Shown here piece by piece: positions 17,112 to 24,811 of a DNA stretch of 64,000 nt; the stretch's first letter is position 1; each line of letters starts with the position of its first letter. The DNA is from Paracrocinitomix sp040880585 (lineage in GTDB: Bacteria > Bacteroidota > Bacteroidia > Flavobacteriales_D > Crocinitomicaceae), in the NCBI GenBank assembly GCA_040880585.1, contig JBBDID010000035.1, positions 186,001-250,000 of the forward strand, given 5' to 3'. The position numbers and the translations under genes were made by a program. Under the pieces are notes generated by a model, which saw only the letters and a program-made list of their open reading frames with translations, made no database searches and had not been told where the DNA came from.

Positions 17112-17177
17112 ATGAGAACAAAACTCGTCATATTTGTATTGGCTATATTTATTGTTTTGTCGGGGTTTTTGGCTTAA
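17112..17177 (+). CDS. Possible 21-residue hydrophobic peptide
   Basis: ATG at 17112 preceded by GAGGAAG at a usable ribosome-binding distance. It encodes MRTKLVIFVLAIFIVLSGFL plus Ala and stops at 17177. It is a short basic head plus one membrane-spanning stretch. It lies alone in the 350-bp gap between the ALDH and VWA genes, where nothing else was recognised. It could be a small membrane protein, the orphaned signal peptide of a lost gene, or chance. Confidence 0.3.
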   Translation: MRTKLVIFVLAIFIVLSGFLA

Positions 17178-17289
17178 AATAAGGGATTACACTACTTCCT
17201 ATATCCAGGCCAACACCAACAAATCATTACAATCACCTTTTTCGGGAGATTCCTGAAATTAGGCTGGAAAAGTAGTCGGCAAGAAGCCC

Positions 17290-18732
17290 TTAAAACTTAA
17301 AAGAAGTTCGTCTGATCTCATTGATCAGCTTAGTTTGGGCATCTTCCACATTGAGAATCCTCACAAAATCTCCTCCTCCTTCTTTAACAATCGCCATCAT
17401 GTGTTGCGTGATGAAATCTGAGGTTTTGATGCCTACTACAGAAAAGCGAACCCCCTTGGATTGATAATACTTTTGTATGGTGGCAAGATAATCCTTATCC
17501 CCCCGGTTAAAGACACCGTCTGTAATCATAATGACAATATTATTCCCGTCATCTATATAAGACCTCCGGTTTAAACGATAACCTGCTTTGATTGCATTTC
17601 CACCTGCTGTAAGCCCTCTTCCGATCAAGTCTTTTACCGCATTAATAATCGTTTCTTTTTCATCTCCGGGGGTCTGTTTCAGAATGATGTCTGACTCTTC
17701 TGAATATTTGATCATGGATACCATGTCGTTAGGGCGCAATACTTTGGTTAACTCAATCATGCACATTTTCATCAAGCTGAGTTTTCCCATGCCGTTCATA
17801 GAGCTGGAAACATCCAAAATAAAGGTAATGTTGTTGTACTTAAAATAATCGGGAGTAAACACCGTATCGGGCAATGATTCAAGTGCTGTAGGCTCAACTG
17901 CCGGTGTTGTGCTTTCTTCAATAGGGGGCGGAGTGTATGTTACAGTTTCTTCTGTTTCTTCCTCCGTTTCTTCTTCAATTTCAATTTCAATGTATTCTTC
18001 GGGCTCCTCTTCAACAGGAGGTTGTTCTTCAACGATTTCAATTTCTGGTTCTATTACAGGATCTTTGTTCAATTCAATCTCTACATAGTTCCGCTTAAAA
18101 TTGAGATAACCTTCGTGAAAATTGGAGTTGTAGGGAGTTTTCTGTGCAGTAATGTAATAGTATCCCAGAGGAATACGCTCTTTAACAATTCCTTTATTAT
18201 TGGTACTGTATTCTCCAATCAACTCTCCGTTTTCAACCAAATAAACCGTTGCATTTTTAATCGGCTCTCTGCTTAACGAATCAATCACGCGAACCACGAC
18301 ATCAAAAGCAGTAGAATAAGAAGTGGGAGGGCTGCTGTTAAAGTCAGGACAGGCCGTCATGGCGTTGTAAGAAGAAGACTCTTTTACATTTCCTTTTAAT
18401 ACGATTTCAATCGGCTCCCTTGGCTCACTGAAATAAATAGATACAGGGTAATTGAATTTTCCGGTTTTATTTTCATTTATTTTAAGCCGGATAACAATAG
18501 AACTATCAGGCAAGAGCGTTTTACCAGAAAAAATGTAATACACATCCCGGGGCTTATCAAGGGTCAAAAGAAATTGGGTTTTATCACTGTTGTTGGTAAA
18601 TGTGATATCTGTATAAGTTTGAGAACCGGAGTATAGGTCGCCAAAATTAAATTCCTTAACAGATGCTGTGATTTGCGCCTCTGACTGAAAGCAGAAGAAA
18701 AAAAGGGATATAGCAAGTAATAACTTATACAT
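17290..18732 (-). CDS. Secreted VWA-domain protein
   Basis: 480 residues from the ATG at 18732, which begins a clear signal peptide (MYKLLLAISLFFFCFQSEAQ); the 20-residue longer reading is rejected. Order: a DUF1573/Ig-like strand domain (about 22-120), a CarboxypepD_reg-like beta domain (VVRVIDSLSREPIKNATVYLV), a very acidic Glu/Pro linker, then a von Willebrand A domain with MIDAS FILDVSSSMNG. It probably mediates metal-dependent protein contacts in the periplasm or at the surface. Divergent from the Ntox23-like gene. Confidence 0.8.
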   Translation of the reverse strand: MYKLLLAISLFFFCFQSEAQITASVKEFNFGDLYSGSQTYTDITFTNNSDKTQFLLTLDKPRDVYYIFSGKTLLPDSSIVIRLKINENKTGKFNYPVSIYFSEPREPIEIVLKGNVKESSSYNAMTACPDFNSSPPTSYSTAFDVVVRVIDSLSREPIKNATVYLVENGELIGEYSTNNKGIVKERIPLGYYYITAQKTPYNSNFHEGYLNFKRNYVEIELNKDPVIEPEIEIVEEQPPVEEEPEEYIEIEIEEETEEETEETVTYTPPPIEESTTPAVEPTALESLPDTVFTPDYFKYNNITFILDVSSSMNGMGKLSLMKMCMIELTKVLRPNDMVSMIKYSEESDIILKQTPGDEKETIINAVKDLIGRGLTAGGNAIKAGYRLNRRSYIDDGNNIVIMITDGVFNRGDKDYLATIQKYYQSKGVRFSVVGIKTSDFITQHMMAIVKEGGGDFVRILNVEDAQTKLINEIRRTSFKF

Positions 18733-18759
18733 GGTATGAATATAGATCAATCGTATCGG

Positions 18760-18767
18760 CAAAGTTA
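18760..18767 (-). promoter_or_regulatory. Candidate -7 box of the VWA gene
   Basis: Minus-strand TAACTTTG, exact match to TAnnTTTG, 28 bp before the start. A TTTG lies upstream but at a short 15-bp spacing. Confidence 0.35.
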
Positions 18768-18831
18768 CAGCAAAGAGCGATCCAAATACCAAGGAATTGC
18801 TAATTTCATACTTTTAGGCTTGAAAATTGTG

Positions 18832-19773
18832 ATGAAATTGTTCATGAGAATTGTTTGTTTAGCGCTTTTTCTTCAGCTGTTGTCCCCTGCCAGAACGCAA
18901 GATACTTTTTACGGATTTTCTTTGGGCTTGAGCTGTTCTTTTGGGAGTCATCAGAATCGGCTGGGGTTTAGTGCAGCAGCCTATTACAATTATGCTTTTG
19001 CTCAGGCTAATGCTGCTTTGAGGGGATATTATAATTTTCAGTCATTGGGATTGAAACAAAAAGGGGTGGAACTACAAATGGGCGCCGGATTTCAGCTGGG
19101 ATTTGGACGCAAAGATTCTGCCCGAAGCCCTTTTGTGAACCTGACAGAAAACAATTTATTACAGGATTATTCTTTGGGATATGCTTATCTCATTTATTTG
19201 GATCGACAAAAAACCTCCCAGACTTCCGGAATCTTAAGCGCAACTGTTCTTGATGCTAAGTTTGCTACAGAAAATGACCTGTTTGGATTTGGACAGGGTT
19301 GGAAAGACCGGTATCGAACCGGAGGCTTGCACCTGGAATACCGTTACCGGGACTATAAATTTGCGATAAACTCCACCATGTGGACAGACGATTATTCGAT
19401 TTGCTCAAAAATACTGGATTCAGAATATCCGGCTAGGTTTGGGTATAAAACAGACAATAGGAACAAGTTTGGCGGGAAAAACCTGGGATTACTTAGCGCG
19501 CGATTTAATTACCTGTTACCCGTATGGGGCGATTATTTTTCTCAAAACTTACAAGTAGATGTAGGCATAGATGCCGAGCAAGTCCGCCATTTTCTTCAAA
19601 ACAAAATCACCCATGATCATTACCCTATACCAACCAAAATAATTAAACGAAATCCCTGCCATATCCCCATGGATGCAGAAGGGGGCGGGCAATATCTCTT
19701 TCTTCCCGGACAGCAAATAGAGCGGCCGAAATTTTATTTCAATCTAGGGGCAAATCAAGGAATGTTTTATTGA
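18832..19773 (+). CDS. Secreted protein with Ntox23-like (polymorphic toxin type 23) domain
   Basis: 313 residues from the ATG at 18832 (signal peptide MKLFMRIVCLALFLQLLSPA then RTQ). The body has alternating aromatic/Gly strands and a segment FATENDLFGFGQGWKDRYRT then HLEYRYRDYKFAINSTMWTDD. This matches my memory of the Ntox23-type domain found in many Bacteroidota surface proteins. The strands could equally describe an outer-membrane barrel, and no toxin delivery domain or immunity gene is visible. I therefore infer an envelope protein rather than a proven toxin. Confidence 0.55.
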   Translation: MKLFMRIVCLALFLQLLSPARTQDTFYGFSLGLSCSFGSHQNRLGFSAAAYYNYAFAQANAALRGYYNFQSLGLKQKGVELQMGAGFQLGFGRKDSARSPFVNLTENNLLQDYSLGYAYLIYLDRQKTSQTSGILSATVLDAKFATENDLFGFGQGWKDRYRTGGLHLEYRYRDYKFAINSTMWTDDYSICSKILDSEYPARFGYKTDNRNKFGGKNLGLLSARFNYLLPVWGDYFSQNLQVDVGIDAEQVRHFLQNKITHDHYPIPTKIIKRNPCHIPMDAEGGGQYLFLPGQQIERPKFYFNLGANQGMFY

Positions 19774-19863
19774 ATCTGCACTTGATAAAGTAGTTTTTCA
19801 TTCACCATTAAGCAAACTTGAACTACGGGATTTACCGTAGTAGAAATACGGTAAAAAACAGAG

Positions 19864-19893
19864 TTTTACAACAGACATTGGCCGCTACTTTTG
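19864..19893 (+). promoter_or_regulatory. Promoter of the OmpA/PD40 gene
   Basis: TTTT (19864-19867), 18-bp spacer, TACTTTTG (19886-19893). The -7 box is exact, and the leader is short (about 15 nt) before the ATG at 19911. A small hairpin (CTACGG/CCGTAG) lies upstream near 19822. Confidence 0.45.
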
Positions 19894-19910
19894 TCTCAAA
19901 ACAGATTGAT

Positions 19911-22496
19911 ATGAAACAGTTAATGAAAAACATCCGACCGAAAGTAGTGCTGATCGCCGCTTTTGTTTTTTTGGGAATTGGAGCATGGTCCCAAATGTCG
20001 TACGAAGAATTCCATGCCAAGTATGAACCCCACAACAACACCATCACGCCAGACTTAAAGGCGGTTACTGTGGTCAATGAATCAGATGCAGAAACCGGAG
20101 CTTTAATTGCGGAATTGTTGATGCAAAAAGCAGAAGAGGGAGACGAAGATTCACGATTGAAAATCATTGCCATTCTGAGCTCTTCTAAACGCAAAAAAGT
20201 GGCCGATATCCTCAAAACACTATCAACAGATCGTGCGGTGGACTTTATGAATTACATCAATTACGATTGGCAGTATGAGGTGATGTATTTTGTGGACAAA
20301 ACAACTTATCATAACCTTGCTTCCAACCTCTTATCCATGTTGATTTATACCGGACCGAAAGGACCGTTTGGACCAAAAATAGGAAATTGGTCACCCGCTT
20401 ATGCCGGTTTAGGGTTTGACGCTGGCTGGTCAGGGATGAAAGGATTTAATAATGTAATCACCAATTATGGAGACCTGTCCAAACAAAACTGGATGAAAGG
20501 ACCGAATGTGATGGTAGGTTTTAGAACCAAAGGCATGAAATTCATAGAAATCATGTATCAAAACAGAGGGTTAAAGACAGATTATGAAAACCCGAGCTTC
20601 ACCAACGTAACATTTAATCAACATACTGTAGGAGTGAATATTTTAAAAGGAAAAGGGAATGATGGTGCGCCGGTTTTATTTACTCACGGCTGGGGCTTAC
20701 ATGCAAATTTTGCAAGCTGGTCAACAAAGAGTGAAAGTGGCAAAACAAAAGTGGGTTCAGGCATCAACGGAGGATTAAGCTATAACGCACAGCTATTTAT
20801 TAATCCCCTTAAAAATGTGCCGGTGATGTTTGGTTTAAGAGGATACGGACAGTTGAATCTTCCCACTTATGACTTTAATGGGTTAAATGATGAATTACAA
20901 GGAAATCCGGCAGGAACATCTGCCAATAAAGATAATAAGTCCGTCATTTCTTCTTTTGGATTTCAGGCACAGGTACTGTATAAGTTTGGAAAAGCAAAAG
21001 ACGACCGTGTATTCAAAGACTTTGACACAGAGGTTTCTGAAAATATGGATCCACATGTAAATACTGTTTATACAGAAATTCTCCCAATCGTATCTCCGGA
21101 TGGAAATACCCTTTATTTTATACGATCTGACCATCCTATGAATAACAAAGGATCAATGAACACACAGGACGTTTGGTATGCAGACATATCAGGAGGGTTA
21201 GAAAATGCGAAAGCACATAGAATGCCGCCACCTTTTAATACCGGTCAAAACAACATGATTGCCGGGGTAAGCCCGGACGGAAACAGTATGATGATCAAAG
21301 GAATCTATGAAAACGGGGCATTAACCGGTGAATCGGGTTACTCAACCATTTATAAAACGGCAACCGGTTGGTCTACACCTGAAAAAGTGAACATTAAGGA
21401 TTACAAAGACATGACCAAAGGAGCTTACATTGGCGGATACTGGACACAGGATGGTAAACACATTGTACTCTCTTTCTCTGAAAAATCAGATAACGACCAC
21501 CAGGATTTATACATTACGCATAAACAAGAAGATGGAAGTTGGAGCCGGCCGGTATCTTTAGGAAAAACCATTAATACAGATGGAGATGAGCACTCACCAT
21601 TTCTGGCTTCAGACGGAAGAACACTTTATTTCTCTTCTGACCGCGAAGGAGCAATTGGAAGCAATGATATCTGGATGACGCAAAGAGAAGGGAAGTCATG
21701 GACGAACTGGTCAGAACCGATAAATCTGGGATCAGAGATCAACACAGAAGAATGGGATGCCTACTATACCATTGATGCACAAGGAAAATACGCCTACATG
21801 GCCAGCAGTAAAAACTCCAAAGGCAAAAATGACATTGTTCGGATTAAATTGAAAGAAGAAGTTCAACCCGATCCTGTAGTATTAATCAGGGGAAAGGTGT
21901 TGAACAAAAAAACCAATGATCCCTTAGATGCAATTATCGCCTACAATGACCTGATAGGGGGTGAAAACCACGGGGTGGCCAGAACCAATCCTGCAACAGG
22001 AGAGTACATGATCGTTCTTCCTTATGGAAAAAACTATGACTTTACGGCAGGAGCCGCCAATTTTATAGGTATTTCAGAGAATCTTGATTTAACAGGTGTG
22101 GGTGAATATCAGGAAATAGAAAGGGATCTGTATTTGGTGCCTATCGAGATTGGAGCAACCGTTCGTATGAACAATATCTTTTTTGAAACAGGTAAAGCTG
22201 AGTTAAAGACAGAATCATTCAGCGAGTTGAACCGTGTGATTAAGTTTTTAGATCAAAATCCAAACGTGAAAATTGAACTTTCAGGTCATACAGATAATGT
22301 AGGGAATGATGCGTTGAATAAATCACTTTCACAAAAAAGAGCAGATGCTGTATTGACTTACTTAACGCAAAACGGGGTCGAGCAGAGCCGTCTTGTCGCT
22401 AAAGGATATGGTATGGAAAAGCCGATCGCGGATAACGCTACGGAAGACGGGAGAGCGCATAATAGACGTGTAGAGTTTACGATACTCGAAAATTAA
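19911..22496 (+). CDS. OmpA-family protein with PD40 beta-propeller repeats
   Basis: 861 residues from the ATG at 19911, giving the signal peptide MKQLMKNIRPKVVLIAAFVF...GAWSQ. The first third is unassigned. WD40-like PD40 repeats (SPDGNTLYFIRS, SPDGNSMMIKG, SDGRTLYFSSD) run through the middle, then a CarboxypepD_reg-like domain. The C-terminal OmpA domain (NIFFETGKAELK ... SGHTDNVGNDALNKSLSQKRADAV) binds peptidoglycan. This layout is common in Bacteroidota envelope proteins, some linked to gliding/type 9 secretion. Monocistronic with its own terminator. Confidence 0.85.
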   Translation: MKQLMKNIRPKVVLIAAFVFLGIGAWSQMSYEEFHAKYEPHNNTITPDLKAVTVVNESDAETGALIAELLMQKAEEGDEDSRLKIIAILSSSKRKKVADILKTLSTDRAVDFMNYINYDWQYEVMYFVDKTTYHNLASNLLSMLIYTGPKGPFGPKIGNWSPAYAGLGFDAGWSGMKGFNNVITNYGDLSKQNWMKGPNVMVGFRTKGMKFIEIMYQNRGLKTDYENPSFTNVTFNQHTVGVNILKGKGNDGAPVLFTHGWGLHANFASWSTKSESGKTKVGSGINGGLSYNAQLFINPLKNVPVMFGLRGYGQLNLPTYDFNGLNDELQGNPAGTSANKDNKSVISSFGFQAQVLYKFGKAKDDRVFKDFDTEVSENMDPHVNTVYTEILPIVSPDGNTLYFIRSDHPMNNKGSMNTQDVWYADISGGLENAKAHRMPPPFNTGQNNMIAGVSPDGNSMMIKGIYENGALTGESGYSTIYKTATGWSTPEKVNIKDYKDMTKGAYIGGYWTQDGKHIVLSFSEKSDNDHQDLYITHKQEDGSWSRPVSLGKTINTDGDEHSPFLASDGRTLYFSSDREGAIGSNDIWMTQREGKSWTNWSEPINLGSEINTEEWDAYYTIDAQGKYAYMASSKNSKGKNDIVRIKLKEEVQPDPVVLIRGKVLNKKTNDPLDAIIAYNDLIGGENHGVARTNPATGEYMIVLPYGKNYDFTAGAANFIGISENLDLTGVGEYQEIERDLYLVPIEIGATVRMNNIFFETGKAELKTESFSELNRVIKFLDQNPNVKIELSGHTDNVGNDALNKSLSQKRADAVLTYLTQNGVEQSRLVAKGYGMEKPIADNATEDGRAHNRRVEFTILEN

Positions 22497-22519
22497 AACT
22501 CTCTCGTAGCAATCTGTTC

Positions 22520-22563
22520 CTCGAATCCGAATTTACTTTCGGGTTCGGGGTTTTGCTATTTTT
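22520..22563 (+). terminator. Terminator of the OmpA/PD40 gene
   Basis: Ten-bp arms 22522-22531 and 22538-22547 (one mismatch, CGAATCCGAA / TTCGGGTTCG) followed by a T-rich run, 25 bp after the stop. Confidence 0.75.
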
Positions 22564-22587
22564 AATGTATCTTCATGCCATTCATTT

Positions 22588-22622
22588 AAAAGTCCGAAAC
22601 GGTTTTTCCTTTTCGGACTTTT
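22588..22622. terminator. Second strong hairpin terminator
   Basis: Perfect 12-bp arms AAAAGTCCGAAA (22588-22599) and TTTCGGACTTTT (22611-22622). Flanking A and T runs mean it may act in both directions. Confidence 0.7.
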
Positions 22623-22624
22623 AT

Positions 22625-22790
22625 GAGCTTGTCAAAAATCGACAAGAAAAACTACGCGCAAAACATTGTGTCCACTGGACTTCGGCTAATTTTTCTTTCG
22701 TCCGCCTGAGGGGATGCAAAAAAAATGGAGCCTTACCAGCAAACACAAGCCTTCACGCTCGAGATTTCCCTGCCAACTTTTGACAAGCTC
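22625..22790. repeat. Inverted-repeat-bounded 166-bp element
   Basis: GAGCTTGTCAAAA at 22625-22637 and its exact complement TTTTGACAAGCTC at 22778-22790 bound 140 bp with no convincing gene. The left arm also forms a local hairpin CTTGTC/GACAAG (22628-22646). It could be a small MITE-like element or a structured RNA region. An open frame across it (22553-22783) is Cys/His-rich noise. Confidence 0.5.
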
Positions 22791-22822
22791 TATTATAGAA
22801 TTATTACAAGCAATTGAAAAAG

Positions 22823-23740
22823 ATGATGAATTGTCAACCGACCATTAACGAAGTTTTTGAAGAAATAAGTAAAGGAGAAAGTCAGGGAGAAGTAGCGTCT
22901 TATATACCTGAACTTGGAAAAGTAGACCCTGAAAAACTGGGTGTTTGCGTAACCACTGTAGATGGCAGACAGTTTGTGGCCGGTGATAGTCAGGAAAAGT
23001 TTTCTATCCAAAGTATTGCTAAGGTGTTGGCGTTAAGTCTGGCGTTTGATCTGGTAGATGATGAAATTTGGAAACGGCTAGGCGTAGAACCGGCAGGAAC
23101 CGCTTTTAATTCTTTGGTTCATCTTGAATCTGAAGAAGGAATCCCCAGAAACCCCCTGATTAATTCCGGTGCATTGGTTGTTTGTGATATTCTTTGCAGC
23201 AAACTGACATCCCCCAAAGAAGAATTGATTGCTTATATCCGAAAAGTAGCAAACAACAATGAAATTGATTATTCTGATCAAATTGCCCAATCTGAAAAAC
23301 TGCAAGGATATCGGAACTATGCCTTGATCAATTTTTTAAAATCCTTTGACAACATCCACAATGAAGTGGATACGGTGTTGGAGTTTTATTTTCAACTGTG
23401 TTCAATTGAAATGAGTTGCGCTGAACTGTCAAAGTGTTTTGCTTTTTTAGCCAATCAGGGACGACATCCTGAAACCGGAGAAACAATCTTAAGCGAACGC
23501 AAGACAGAAAGGATCAATGCGATTATGCAAACCTGTGGTTTTTATGATGAAGCCGGGGAGTTTGCATACCGTGTGGGCTTGCCGGGGAAAAGTGGTGTGG
23601 GTGGAGGTATTGTTGCTATCCGGCCGGATGAGTATGCAATTGCCGTATGGAGCCCCAGATTAAATGAAAAAGGGAATTCATACCGCGGGATGAAATTTTT
23701 AGAAATGTTCACCACCCTCACAGAAGGATCTATATTTTAA
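22823..23740 (+). CDS. glsA: Glutaminase A
   Basis: 305 residues from the ATG at 22823; the next ATG is adjacent, and a TTG at 22814 is less likely. It is a serine-dependent glutaminase of the beta-lactamase-like fold: FSIQSIAKVLAL holds the Ser-x-x-Lys pair. NSGALVV, EMSC and LPGKSGVGGGI are further hallmarks. It converts glutamine to glutamate and ammonia in the cytoplasm. Size is normal for the family. No regulatory partner is adjacent. Confidence 0.9.
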   Translation: MMNCQPTINEVFEEISKGESQGEVASYIPELGKVDPEKLGVCVTTVDGRQFVAGDSQEKFSIQSIAKVLALSLAFDLVDDEIWKRLGVEPAGTAFNSLVHLESEEGIPRNPLINSGALVVCDILCSKLTSPKEELIAYIRKVANNNEIDYSDQIAQSEKLQGYRNYALINFLKSFDNIHNEVDTVLEFYFQLCSIEMSCAELSKCFAFLANQGRHPETGETILSERKTERINAIMQTCGFYDEAGEFAYRVGLPGKSGVGGGIVAIRPDEYAIAVWSPRLNEKGNSYRGMKFLEMFTTLTEGSIF

Positions 23741-23798
23741 CGGCAACGTTTCAGGGATTATTTGTATATTTTAAGGACAAATTACAAAGTCTGAAATT

Positions 23799-24167
23799 AT
23801 GAGCAATCGAGTAACACATTTTGAAATCCCCTGTGATGATCCTATAACAACAGTAAAGTTCTTTAAGACGGTGTTTGGTTGGACATTTGAAAAATATGGA
23901 GAATATGACTATTGGTTTGCAACGACTGGAGATGACGATCAATCCGGTATAAATGGGGCGGTTACCAAACGTCAAAACCCCGGGCAACCGATTGCCAATT
24001 CAATCACAGTAAAAGATATCGACAAAAAAGCAAAAGAAATAGAACGTGCCGGAGGGCAAGTTGTTGTACCGAAAACAGCGGTAAAAAACACGGGATGGAT
24101 TGCTTTTTTTAAAGATCCGGATGGCAACATTCACGGCATTTGGGAAGAAGATAAAAACGCAAAATAA
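23799..24167 (+). CDS. VOC-family (glyoxalase/bleomycin-resistance fold) protein
   Basis: 122 residues with a paired beta-alpha-beta-beta-beta layout: THFEIPCDDPITTVKFFKTVFGWTFEKY, and a C-terminal strand AFFKDPDGNIHGIWE containing the metal-ligand Glu typical of VOC enzymes. Substrate unknown. Followed after 12 bp by a YCII-type gene, so the two probably share a transcript. Confidence 0.85.
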   Translation: MSNRVTHFEIPCDDPITTVKFFKTVFGWTFEKYGEYDYWFATTGDDDQSGINGAVTKRQNPGQPIANSITVKDIDKKAKEIERAGGQVVVPKTAVKNTGWIAFFKDPDGNIHGIWEEDKNAK

Positions 24168-24179
24168 ACAGGGGCTATA

Positions 24180-24521
24180 ATGAAAAAATTTCTCGTAACT
24201 TATCACGCTCCGGCAGAGGCCTTGAAGCAAACAGAACAACCTTCAGAAGAAGAAATGAAAGAGGGCATGAAACCCTGGATGCAATGGGCAGAGAAATGTG
24301 GTGACAAATTAGTTGATTTGGGGAATCCGCTTGTCAATGGAAAGAACATGAAATCTGATGGAAAATTAAAAGACAGCAACAGACAAGTTTGCGGCTTTTC
24401 AATTTTACAAACAGAGAACATGGATGAAGCACGCTCTTTAATGGATGGACATCCGCATTTGATGTGGCGGGATGATTGTGAAGTTGAGATTCATGAATTG
24501 ATGCCTTTGCCGGGACTTTGA
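24180..24521 (+). CDS. YCII-related (DGPF-like) protein
   Basis: 113 residues with the YCII dimeric alpha-beta-barrel pattern: MKKFLVTYHAP, MKPWMQWAEKCGDKLVDLGNPL, then FSILQTENMDEARSLMDGHPHL and a closing VEIHELMPL. Members bind small ligands or are fused to sigma factors; function unknown here. Likely co-transcribed with the VOC gene. Confidence 0.75.
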   Translation: MKKFLVTYHAPAEALKQTEQPSEEEMKEGMKPWMQWAEKCGDKLVDLGNPLVNGKNMKSDGKLKDSNRQVCGFSILQTENMDEARSLMDGHPHLMWRDDCEVEIHELMPLPGL

Positions 24522-24545
24522 TGATTACAACAATTATTTTATTCT

Positions 24546-24783
24546 CTTGAAAATAGCAATCGGGATGTATTCCGTCATGCGTTATAGTTTCCCGAATAAG
24601 TTTCACAACGCTTCGCTGTTCAACTAAGTCGGGACAGGCTGCCCTCCTTACCCTTCGGCTATCGCTCAGGGTGTCACAGTCGGACTCCTATAACGCAGAC
24701 CTTGTTCATTTTTGGACGTGTCATCCACCCCGATAAGTATTTTCTACGGTCGCTGCGCTTCCTTGAAAATAGCAATCGGGATG
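24546..24783. repeat. Repeat-rich intergenic element
   Basis: A 22-bp perfect direct repeat occurs at 24546-24567 and 24762-24783. Between the copies are an inverted pair TGCGTTATAG (24578-24587) / CTATAACGCA (24688-24697) and the widespread ACCCTTCGGCTATCGCTCAGGGT-like palindrome around 24648-24674. No gene is seen in the 290-bp gap 24522-24811. It resembles nested intergenic repeats rather than an IS. Confidence 0.6.
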
Positions 24784-24811
24784 AAGTCGTTTGTCTTGAT
24801 TGAGGCACGCA

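Noticed and set aside
22553..22783. 76-codon open frame
   Set aside because: Runs through two terminators and an inverted-repeat element; Cys/His-rich without domain features.
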